Below are positions 31,043 to 41,043 of a stretch of DNA of 64,000 nt, piece after piece (the first letter of the stretch is position 1; each line of letters begins with the position of its first letter). The notes beneath the pieces are model-generated. The model saw only the letters and a program-made list of their open reading frames with translations. It was not told the DNA's origin and did no database searches. The stretch covers positions 124,001-188,000 of the forward strand of contig RPFO01000138.1 in the NCBI GenBank assembly GCA_009746045.1. Reading direction: 5' to 3'. The position numbers and the translations under genes were made by a program. Origin of the DNA: Mesostigma viride. Its lineage: Eukaryota > Streptophyta > Mesostigmatophyceae > Mesostigmatales > Mesostigmataceae.

Positions 31043-31045
31043 CAC

Positions 31046-31760
31046 TGGCTCATGAGGAAATGCAGGGAGCGAAGAGGGTGCAGGAGCCTGATTATCATAG
31101 GGGAACCCTGAGGGTCCTGTCTGCACAGCATTCAGCCTACTAGGGGTAGCTGAGGGAATGCGTCCTGGAGTGGGACGAATAGGAGCACGCTGAGGGGTAC
31201 GAGGAGGGCGAGCATCGGGATGAGGGGGAGCACCAGAAAGGAACTTGGGGCACTCACGTTTAAGATGACCTACTTCCTTACAATGATTGCATGTAATGTG
31301 AGAGACATCCAGAGCCGAGAGGTCGGTAACACAAATATCTACTAATTCTTCTACATAGGAGTTCTCCTCCTCACTGGGGTAAGGCTATAATGTTATTAAT
31401 ACGGGAACGGGTAGGAAGAGGAGTGGTAAAGAAATCTGCTACTCTTAATAGATGCTGACAGTCGTACATGCTTGAGGGTTAGATCAGTGAAACGGTAGGC
31501 AGAGAACTGGTGTTTTACCTCACGTAATAAGGGTCTACTGAGGCCTTGAAGGAAACGAGCACGTACTTCTGCGCCCGACAAATCCCTAATACGTACCAAC
31601 TGTGCATCAAATTCTTTCATATACTCCCTAAACGATTTAGTACCTTGCTGCAGAGTACCAAAGGCTAATCTATCCTGCCAATCTGCATCAGGAGGAACTA
31701 GATGGCTCTCTAACCTCTTAAACAATTCTGCTACTGAGTTAGGGTAGGCATGGGAGGCCC
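31046..31760 (-). pseudogene. Ty3/gypsy-type Gag fragment with zinc knuckle
   Basis: Read leftwards. It holds a retrotransposon-gag domain (AELFKRLESHLVPPDADWQDRLAFGTLQ in outline, then FREYMKEFDAQLVRIRDL and ARFLQGLSRPLLREVK). After a frame change a CCHC knuckle CNHCKEVGHLKREC occurs at about 31290-31245, followed by a Pro-rich tail. It is truncated on the left by the LINE 5' end and on the right by Copia C. The upstream part of the same Gag appears to be at 50737-51838. No pol of this element is in the window. Confidence 0.75.
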
Positions 31761-32214
31761 TTAGTTAACGCCAAGCGCATTGGCGTGTACCTGATTCGGC
31801 ATATCTCTGCGATTCCAGCGGCACCGGAACGAGTTCATTCCGACAAGTATCAAGAACGTTATGGCGTTCCGACTTCCCGGTCGCGCGCGAGCGCGAGCCG
31901 GCTGTTCGTCTAGGTCGGACGTGAATATTTGCCGACAACATATGGGGTCGACAGTAATTCCTGGGCTGACAGGAATTAGGTGCTGCACCTACGACGGTAT
32001 TGGATTAATACGTCGTACGCAGGAAATAGGAACCTTAACCTGTGGTCTATTGGTACCGCAGGCTTAGTCCTGGACTTCTAGGTGCAGATGCAATAGTCAC
32101 TGTGGACTGTGCTCTGTGGTCACTGTACCTGTATGGCAGGCCTACTGTATAGGAACTGGGCGCTGTACAGGTAATGAATACTGTACCGGGAGTGTTATTA
32201 CTGAGCAGGCCTCC

Positions 32215-32460
32215 TAGGCTGCTCAGGACTAGCAAGCACAGTGCACAAGTATATAAAGAATAGGCCAGTGCCAATTGGGTATCTCTTGCGAGCCCGCCTC
32301 ACGTGTGTTGCCTTGACTTGGCAAACTCGTGTACAAGCCTCAAATGTGTGAGCGCTGTAACATTATCCAATTTTAACAAAGCTCCGTTTCCAACCATATT
32401 CACACATTGCTGCATTGCAACCATATCCTACACATTGCGTTTATAAAAACATTAACTCAA
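32215..32460 (+). repeat. Copia C 5' LTR, certain part
   Basis: Matches 50484-50729 with four substitutions. The full LTR may begin near 31762 (AGTTAACG), which would give AGTT...AACT termini like Copia A. Confidence 0.75.
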
Positions 32461-32550
32461 ATTACAAGCAGTCTCGACGGAACGGCCAGGAGGGTCGTTG
32501 CTGTTTGCTGCGTGCAGCGTTGACGACGCGAGAAGCTCGTCAGGTGTCGA

Positions 32551-33478
32551 ATGGTGCAGGAAGAACAACGGCAGCAGAATTTCCGGTTTCGGCAGTCTGC
32601 TGGTGGTTCAATTTCGCCTGAATTGCGTCGTGTGGTTCGAGATTTATCTTTATTGCTTGCAGATCGTCCACCTGTTAATCGCAACTTTAATTGTGCAATT
32701 CGTCGACGACCAGGTCGAGGATTGGGAGCGAATTCTGCAGCACGTCCGAACCATCGTCATTCCGGAGCACCGGAGCATCGACGACATCGAGCAAGAGCTG
32801 CACGGTTTGGTCGGTATCCAGACTGTGATTACAGCCTTAGCTGAGCGGGTGCGTGCGGAGTTGGCGGCCAGGCTAGGAGAGGCTGCGGAGACAGCTGGTG
32901 CAGTGCGACACGAGTTCGTGCAGGTGCCAGCAGCGGGTGCGGGTGTACAACGTACGTTCGCAGGCATAATCGGCGACGAGGGTGTTGCAGCGGGACCAGT
33001 TCGACGTGAGCGACGCGGGGCGGAGCGCTACAGGCGGCTGGCAGAGGTCGAGGCGGCTGCGGAAGCCATCACCGGAGGACAGCGTGCGGCACGAGTCGGC
33101 AGGATTCCGGAGCGAGCAAGGGTTCCTTTTCAGGAACTGCCCCAACCTCTTCGCGTTCGTGTGACGCGTTGGGAAGAGTTCGCCCCTCTTGGTTACGATA
33201 GTGACCTTGAGGTGGGAGCTGCGGGGGTCGCTGGTCTGGGCGACGAGGAGCTTGGCGACCGTGAGGTGCCAAGATACAATCCGCGGGGTGCTAACGACGG
33301 GTTGTCACCTGTCTATTACACTAACGGTGACGACTCTGTCATCGCGGGCCGACAGCGGGTCGACGACGGCGCAGCGGGTAGCAGGGTGCCAGAGCTGATC
33401 GTTGTGAGCGACAGCGACAGTGACAGCGACAAGGAGAACCAGGAAGCGCCTGCGGGTGACCGTGGTGGTCTTGACTGA
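32551..33478 (+). CDS. Unknown ORF between the 5' LTR and gag of Copia C
   Basis: I do not recognise this protein. From the ATG at 32551 one frame reads MVQEEQRQQNFRFRQSAGG and SPELRRVVRDLSLLLAD. Another frame takes over near 32700 (DDQVEDWERILQHVRTIVI, HRSIDDIEQELHGLVG) and stays open to the stop at 33476-33478. The downstream part is helical and acid/Arg-rich, and it ends in an acidic Ser-Asp tail (VSDSDSDSDKENQE). The switch could be an intron, a frameshift or an error. The position upstream of gag suggests an accessory ORF of the element, although an unrelated captured or host fragment is possible. No homologous ORF is seen in Copia A or B. Confidence 0.5.
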
Positions 33479-33580
33479 GTGGTAACACTTGGCATTTTCC
33501 TTTCTTGTTCAGTAGCTTATATTGCTTTAATTGCTGCTTGGCCACTTGGCTGGCTGTAGCAGATCTGAACAGAGGCCATC

Positions 33581-34774
33581 ATGAGTGAGGGAGCTATTGA
33601 CCAACGAGGGCGCGGTATGGGCTTTGCGCGGCGCGGCGCTGGGATGGATGGACGCGATGGACGCGATGGACGCGATGGACGCGATGGACGCGGTGACGGC
33701 CAGGCGCTGGGAGACCAGGCTGCGCTGGCAGATGATCAGAGCCAAGGATCTCAGGGCGGTCAGAACGCGCCAGCTGCAGATCAAGCGGCACCTAGGCGGC
33801 CGACCGTGGCTGAGGGGTACGCGGTGCTATATTAAAGCCAGTTTCAGTCCATCAAGGACAATTGGCAGCCCCGGGACGCTGAGAGGATGTTAGAGGACAT
33901 GAACTTGTACACGGACATCTACACCGGTGACAAGCTTCGCATCCTGGCATCTAGTGCCTACATAAGGCAGTCGGCGAGGCGGCTGTTCAAGTTTGTCCGG
34001 GAGCGGCACACGGCGGGGGACACCTGGGCGGCGTTTATGACGCGACTCAGGTCGTTCCTGAGTGACAAGAGGACCATAGATGGGTCTCACCTGAAGCAAG
34101 AGTACCTGGACTACAAGCCCATCAAGGGGCAGCTAGTGGTCCACGCCTTTGAAGACTTCGTCAAGCTGAGGGAGGACGCCATGGCCAAAGGATTCTTCGT
34201 TGCAGATCGGATGGCCATGGGCGACTTTCTTAAGTCGCTGCAGCTGGATCCGGTCACGATGGATAATGTGACCATCCACATGCGACAGGTCCATGGCTGG
34301 GCAGCCATGACGGACCAGTTGTATGAGTGTTTCAGCGGCAAGTACGTAGGTGGTAAGCGCCCACGTCAAGGGGACGAGGAGGCAGCTGAACCTGCGGTTA
34401 AGTCCATGAGGGGATCGGGCCACGGGGGCCCAGCGTCCTCGAGAGGGCCTGAGACCTCTTCTAGGGGTCGAGGAAGGTCCAGGAGGGGGCGTGGCAGAAT
34501 GGCTGGACGGGGGACACCGCCGAAGTCGGGGCATCCACAGTCCCAGTTTGACTTCAAGAGGGTGGGTGGTCCTCCCAAGGCTGGGCCCAGCAGTGGGACC
34601 TCACGGGACATCAGTCAGGTGGAATGTTATTTCTGCCAAGGGAAGGGTCACTTCAGGAATGAGTGTCCCTCGTACCTGAGGCAGGAAGGTCAGAGCAAGC
34701 CAGCTCAGGGTGGCAGCAAGGAGAAGGCTGGTCCATCCCAGGATAAGGGCAAGGGCAAGGCTGCTGATCATTGA
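33581..34774 (+). pseudogene. Copia C Gag, one in-frame stop
   Basis: Starts MSEGAIDQRGRGMGF and contains a short DGR repeat (nine-base units GATGGACGC). An in-frame TAA at 33833-33835 precedes the main open part, which holds SIKDNWQPRDAERMLEDMN, a long helical Gag domain, an RG-rich linker and one CCHC knuckle, CYFCQGKGHFRNEC. It ends at TGA 34772-34774 followed by CTTG. The pol frame downstream is in the same phase. Apart from the single TAA the frame is intact. Confidence 0.75.
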
Positions 34775-36096
34775 CTTGAGCCTGCACACATCCCTGAACC
34801 CTGGAGGGTGCCCCCAGGGGTGTGTAATGTAGCTGCTAGTGACGGCAGTGAGGGGCAGCCCCATGCTCTAGTGACAGAGCCTATTGGACACGATGGGGCA
34901 AGCTTGGTTACCACAGAGAGTATGCCAGCTGTAGCTGCAGTGGTTACTCGCCAACGTGCCCGCCATGGCGGTGCTGAGCCTGAGGTAGGACCTGGTGCTG
35001 TGGACCCAGGTGGATCTCAGAAGCATTCTGACCGTGCAGGACTGGCACAGGATGGTCAGGATGAGGATAGGGCTGGAGACAGTCTGACAGGCACGACCCT
35101 GGTGCCTCCTGTACATAAGGGATCTGTACATACCTTGAGTGCTAATAATGACAATAAAAGATTTTCTCTCTTGTATGACATTGCCTCAAGGTTGCATACC
35201 ATGTTTGGCCATGCAGCTCAGTCTTTGCAAGTTGCTAGACGGCTGGGAGGAAGTGAGTTGTACTCCATCTGCCAACAGGTTGCTCAAGCTTGCAAGTGCA
35301 GGCTAGTTGCTAGAAAGCCCAAGCAGTCTCATGCCAGGTCTCCTATTTTGCAGCCAGGCCATGTGCAGGTAGATATTCAGAGAATCAGGGGTTTGAAGCT
35401 GCTGGTGGCAGTGGACAGATATACCAAGTACAAGACCCTAGAGATCCTGCCTGACATGGAGAAGCCTACATTAATTGCTGCTCTGAAGTTGACAAGGAGC
35501 AGGTACCCTGGGTTGGAGTTGTTGCAGTGTGACATTCAGTTTGAGTGCTGTGAGAACCTGCCAGAGTTTCCAGAGTTGCTGATTACACCCAGGGAGAGCC
35601 ACGGCCAGCAAGGGGTGGTGGAGAGAGCCATCCAAGAGATCAAGACTGTGCTGCTGGTGGAGAGGATTCCAAGGACGTCATCTGCCATTGTGACATCTGC
35701 ATGGCTACGTTCTGTGGAGGATAGGCTGAACCTCAGGACTCCCATGTTCTTTGGTGACATTGCCATCAATCCTCTTATGCTGCACACCAGGATGCTGCCA
35801 GCTGATGCTGAGCAGGCATGGAAGGAGAAGCTAGAGGCCAAGTTCCTCAAGCTGAGGCAGAAAGAAAAGGGCTGGAGTGTCCTAGAACCTAACGTTGGAC
35901 AACAGGTTGTTGTGTGGAAGGAGCCAAGCTTTCCAGGGAAACGTGGCAGCTGGCACATGATGGGGTGGTGACCCGAGTAGAAGCCGCTGGCCATAAGTGC
36001 TGGGTGGCCATTGATGGCTCCCAAGCAGTGCACCGTCTGTCCTGGTCAAAGATCCGTCCCCGGGGAGGTAATCAAGGAGACCTCTTCCAGGTGTCC
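34775..36096 (+). pseudogene. Copia C integrase
   Basis: The frame continues directly from the gag UGA. Visible are LHTMFGHAAQ...ACKCRL (pre-integrase block), VQVDIQRIRG (first Asp), LLQCDIQFECC (second Asp) and QQGVVERAIQ (Glu), with 29 residues between the last two acids. The C-terminal block is PSFPGKRGSWH. A frameshift near 35955-35965 leads to DGVVTRVEAAGHKCWVAIDG. The hAT transposon interrupts at 36096/47068. No protease motif lies upstream of the integrase. Confidence 0.78.
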
Positions 36097-36616
36097 GTTG
36101 GTGTCAGAGTGAGATCGTACGTTATACGTGTTATACGGTCACGGTGGAGTATAATGTATAATACGGTATGATATGGTATAATACGATATTATACGTTATC
36201 GTACGGACACACTCAGAATACTCTGATTTTACACATTTTAAGACACCCACAATCAATCCACATGTTTTTAACACTGTTTTGGACATAATCCAAGGTTGCC
36301 CTACCCTCGGCTATACTCTATACGGTGGACATTGTGGACACGATCGATGTATTGCATGTAATACTGAGAATGTAAACGTGCGCATGCATAATTGTGTGTA
36401 TGTGTGTATATATGTGGCTTTATATTGGTTATGTTTACTTGGGTGCCTTCACTTTGATGCAAGTAATTATATATTTTAATGTATATATATGTGGCTGTGC
36501 ATGCACGCAAATACTACAGTAGTATACAATTAATGCATGTAGTATGTTTGCATGGTGCGATGCTATGTGAATATACTGAGCTGCATGTGACTACAGGTGT
36601 GTGACTCGTGGTGTGC

Positions 36617-37048
36617 ATTAATTAATTAATTAACTGAATTAATTAATTAATATTAATTAATCTCGTGTCCCCGTTGGGGGACCACGGAGGCTAAACAGGT
36701 GGGGATGTGATAAGTAACTCACATATTCTCACCTTCCATACAATAACCTTGTTTTCCAGCAGGCTGAAGAGCATGACAGGCGTCTATGAGCTCGCCAGCT
36801 CCTTGCAACGGTGATGCCGCTCCCAGGCAGCTAGGGTCCTTGACTACGCAATATAGAATGTCTACCGTGTGAAAACCTCCATACAGGAAGCGTAGCAGAG
36901 CCAGATAACTGCCCGATCAATTCTGGGTAGCTTTAGGAAGCGTGGCATACGCAGCGTAAGGAAAACCATTGAAAGCTGCGGAAAATCTGATAGCACAACT
37001 GCAACAAGTGGAGAACAAAATAGCAAGAAAAACCCAGAAACGGCGCAA
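36617..37048 (-). mobile_element. LINE 3' end inside hAT-1 (minus strand)
   Basis: A TTAAT-type tail (about 36617-36660) and a stem-loop at 36664-36686 mark the 3' end of a minus-strand LINE. How far the LINE body extends to the right is unclear. The LARD follows at 37049. Confidence 0.5.
36664..36686 (-). other. LINE 3' stem-loop, covariant form
   Basis: On the minus strand: outer stem CGTG/CACG, a bulged G, inner stem TCCCC/GGGGA, loop CAAC. Two base pairs differ from the canonical form and both are compensated. Confidence 0.8.
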
Positions 37049-37748
37049 TGTAACAACCAAATGTTACATCCAAAGTTTTCCTACTGGTGACCTTATTATG
37101 AGTTCTTGGGGACAATTATTTGGATAGTTAGGAGGCTTCGACGTATGATTGATATTGGGCCTGCTGAGATCTGTCGAATTATTGTTCTACCCTCATTGGT
37201 CGTGGCCTGATCCACGTGGGGTACTTTGTATGGTTTAGTTCAGCCAGTCATAGATTCTCTTTAAGACTGTCGTACCTGGTGGATCTGGTCCCAGGTCACG
37301 GAGATTCTGTAGTGCTGGCCTTGTGCTGTGTTGTGGATTCTGAGGACAGGATCTTACCTTGAGTGATCCTCACTTTTGATTGGTTCTTTCGGGTTAGGGT
37401 TGAGCCGACTCTGCGTGCACGATGACTTTTATACTGATTGTGGCGGCCGTGCATGTGTGCGTACGTGAGAGCTAAAGCTATGGTGTAATTCAAGGGTTTC
37501 CTTGTTTCATCAATCAAACAACCCTTGCCAAAAGTCAACTATAACTTCAACAGATAGTTGACTTGGATATAACTTGTCTGTTGTGTCTAACAAGGGTGGG
37601 GACTCATTCCCTTAACTGTTGAAGATCCATCTTCATTGCTTCTCTGGACGTGAAGTTATCTGTCGCGACTCCAACCCAGGTATAAAGATCTTTTCACGCT
37701 AATGTTGATACTGAGGCTGTTGCAAACACAACATTTTTAGTCGTTACA
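37049..37748 (+). repeat. LARD 5' LTR (700 bp)
   Basis: Essentially identical to 45556-46255. Confidence 0.95.
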
Positions 37749-39284
37749 TTGGTATCGGAGGATTCTACCTAGGTGTTGGTTGTCTTGACAGTATTAGTTC
37801 ACGATTAACAATGGAATTCTTGCCAGACCCAGAGAGGGTACGTTATGCTGTGTATTCGGACAGTTCTTAAGAGTGTGACTCATCCTTATGTGACAGTCTT
37901 GCTCTGAGAACTGCCTTGAGCCCATAAGTCTCTAACGTTCCCCAGTCCGGCATGCGCGACCCATGGAGTGATGAGTAACCCGGAGACACAACCACCGTTA
38001 TCAAGTAAGAGAGTTGAAGATGCAACCACATCTTTAGCAGCTCAACGGACGACCGGTGATGAAAGGGTTTCATCATCTACTCCCAGACGTCAACTATTTG
38101 GATTCGTGCAATATTTCATAGACAAGCGTACTTACTTACGGGCTGTCGGCTGGCTGGCCGCATCGTGCTGAAGTCCGACCACCGCCCTGTCTGTCGTGGC
38201 TGCTGACGCCGCAGTCTCCTCCTAGCTCCAAACATCTTTATATATTAGCATTACGCAAGTGTTGCTACGTTTCGAGCAGGGCAATGCGGAGTGTTGGTCC
38301 AGTAGCTCAGCAGGTCCGGCTCCAGAATCCTGCTAGGAGCTGTTTTTTTTTCCTGCCGGCTCTGTTTTCCGCCAGGCTGACATGGCGCTACGGGTTATGG
38401 CTGAGCCGACGCACTGTTGCTGCCGACGGCACCTATCACCCGGCTTCCGGGTTGCGGCTGCACGCACGACCACCACCGCGACCGCCTGACTACGTCGCTG
38501 TCTCAGGTTGTTTTTTTTTCCCGGTGCTGCTTTTCTTTGACGACATTGTTACGGTGTGGCTCAGGTTACACCTCGTGTCTTTTGAGGGTGGCTCCGGATG
38601 AGCGGACAGTAGGGATTCATGGCTGCCTTTCTTTTTGCATGGGCAGCCTACCCTAGCTGTTTAAGGACTGTGGCACGTTCTTAATTCACGCGTCGCCAAA
38701 CATTTATTTCAGTTGTGAGGGAAACTCTTCCTTTTCTTGTTGAGCAACATGACAGTGGAGGCGTTCTAGGTGGAGCTTTGGTTCCTCCCACGTGGATGGT
38801 GGTTTGGTTTTGGTGGGGAGGAGAACAACGGCATCTGAGTTGTTCCCACTATCAACATGGTACTATGGAAAGGGCGAGCTCCCTAGGAGTTGTCCAGAGT
38901 GGTCCAGATTGGTGGCAGCTACGTCTGGTTACCCTGAGCAATTTTTTGCGGGGGAGTGGACATCCTGGCTGTCTGCAATGTAATTTCCAGACGGCATCAC
39001 ACATGCCAGGGCAGAACAACAGCAGGTACGGGGTTTCCACTATCATACTTGGTTGGACAGCTGTGTCTAGTTACCCTGAGAAAATTTCTGCGGGGGAGTG
39101 GATATCACAGGTCTGCCAAAGGGGTTGCCAGATGCTATCATGGAGGCACATGGCATGGTAGATGCCACCACATCAGGGGACATCGGGATACCTGCAGTGG
39201 GTTGTCCCCAAAAGGGTATCACATGAGTTGGATATCCCAGGTCTGCCAAAGGGTTGCCAGATGCTATCATGGAGGCATATTGTC

Positions 39285-41043
39285 TAATCACCAAGAAAAT
39301 GTCCTCATATGAGGACATTTTTAAGCATGGATACCATTTGTAATAACTCACACATTTCAACATATCCATGGGTACGGCATGGAACCATGTTCATTTATGA
39401 TATGTTCAAGAGTAGCAATGCTTAACATCCATGAAATATGCTCATGGTATGATGGTTTACGATTTATGAATGCAGGGGGGTCGCTACGCGAGTGACCAAC
39501 AAGCACTCAAGTCAACAATATGCCCAGAAAGAAGGCAGGGCCAGGTCATGGCTGGTCCTGAAAATGCACCCAAGGTGCCCACAACATGTCTACATTACAC
39601 CCTCGCTATCCTAGATCCTGCAGCCTGCCGGGGGGGGCACAAAATGTAACTGGCAGCCAGGGACCATGGTGCAGGCCAAATAGCAGGTGTAAAGCTAGCT
39701 CAAAGCTAGCTCAGTCCAAAGAATGAAATAAGAAGCAAATACTTGCCAAGGTTAGGTCCGTGATCGTTATTGGAGGCTTGGATGCCACCACAGTGCTCGA
39801 CAATGATGCTGAAGCCTTCAATCATATATGAAGCAGATACTGCAAAGAGGCACAAATAGCAATACAAGCACAATGTAAGCATGACAAGCTCAAGTTTCCA
39901 AGCCAGTCTAGCTCACTTGGACATGAGGTTAAGCGTTAGAAACATATGGGCAACATCCCAGCAAACCTTGAAAAAGTTTTCAGCAACAAGGCAGTATATG
40001 TGTTAAATCAAACTACCACATTGCAACTAAGCACAGTGACTTCTACTTGCTGCTGTTTTGACGACGCAAGGCCGTTTACCTTTTCAGTGACACCACGGGA
40101 AAAGAAAGCATTACCCAGCAAACTTCCTTTAAGTTCCCCGGACATAGGCGTAATCACAACCACGACGTTGGGCATTGAAAAGAACCGGAATCATTAAGTC
40201 TGCGGGGGTTATAAGCTACGATACTCTTGACACGCTTATTTAGAACGATGCGGTTGCGGATGACATCCGGAACCTTGTTCTTGACGTGCGCCCAGGCCGC
40301 CAGCTGCGCGGGACAGCTCAAGAAATATATATTAAAGGACGGTGACGCCCGGGAAGCACCCAGCCTTGCGGCAAAAGTAAAATATGGCTCGCGCTCGCCG
40401 TGGTTTTCGCCAGACGTGACTGCGATATCACGACGAAAAAATGGAGACTCTTTGACCCATCTAACTGCCCAGGTCCCTCTGTTGCCCGGGTCGCCCATTA
40501 ACCCAGAAGCGTACCATAACCCATACTCGCGATATCCGCAGCTACTGGGCGGAAAAAGAAATTGTAAAACCGAACTGCATACTGACCTATCATGCCATCT
40601 ACGTAGCTTCCAGATTTTCTTCAACGGTGCCAAAATCCGTTCATGAACAATATTTTCGACATATACAAAGCACCTGCACGTCAAAAGCAGCATCTTCGAA
40701 ATGACTAGATGATGATCTAAAGTTCTGTCTTCATTCGGGGCAAAATAATGGCCTATAACGTTCAGGCAAGCCTCAGAACTGGAACGACCCCATAGCCGTC
40801 ACTCGACAAAACACTCGATTGCATTGCGATGTTCTTGCTGTAGTAGGTACTTTTCCTCGCCTCATATTTTCCAGGTACGGTCGGCCCCTGTCGACCCCGG
40901 GGGCTTGGCGCGCTCAGTACCTATCCCAGTTTCGTGCCAAAACCCACCAGGGATCCTCAGGACCAACTTTGGCGCCAAAACCGCCCCCCTGACCCCCCCC
41001 GTCTCAAACGAGGACTATGTCCTCAAATGAGGACATTTGGTTT
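39285..41043. mobile_element. Putative TIR DNA transposon inside the LARD
   Basis: The two ends contain inverted copies of ATGTCCTCAT(A/T)TGAGGACAT, preceded by TTGTC. The flanking LARD sequence (GGCATGGTAGATGCC) is continuous in the internal duplicate near 39150, which supports an insertion. The target duplication is short (AT-rich, about 4 bp) and uncertain. Confidence 0.45.
40154..40693 (-). CDS. Hypothetical protein, unknown
   Basis: A 179-codon frame starting MLLLTCRCFVYVENIVHER, with segments RRDIAVTSGENHGEREPYF and VIRNRIVLNKRVKSIVAYN. It is not recognised. It lies within the putative TIR element and could be a transposase remnant or chance. Confidence 0.25.
   Translation of the reverse strand: MLLLTCRCFVYVENIVHERILAPLKKIWKLRRWHDRSVCSSVLQFLFPPSSCGYREYGLWYASGLMGDPGNRGTWAVRWVKESPFFRRDIAVTSGENHGEREPYFTFAARLGASRASPSFNIYFLSCPAQLAAWAHVKNKVPDVIRNRIVLNKRVKSIVAYNPRRLNDSGSFQCPTSWL

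Larger units (their letters stand above)
30588..31045 (-). promoter_or_regulatory. LINE 5' leader with heptamer array and an inserted hairpin element
   Basis: Corresponds to 1335-1500. It starts (at the right) with about 17 heptamers GAGCCAC on the element strand (30903-31042) and contains a conserved hairpin-forming AAGACGC-type motif. A 155-bp hairpin element is inserted at about 30656-30810. As the element's 5' end it should hold its internal promoter. Confidence 0.6.
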
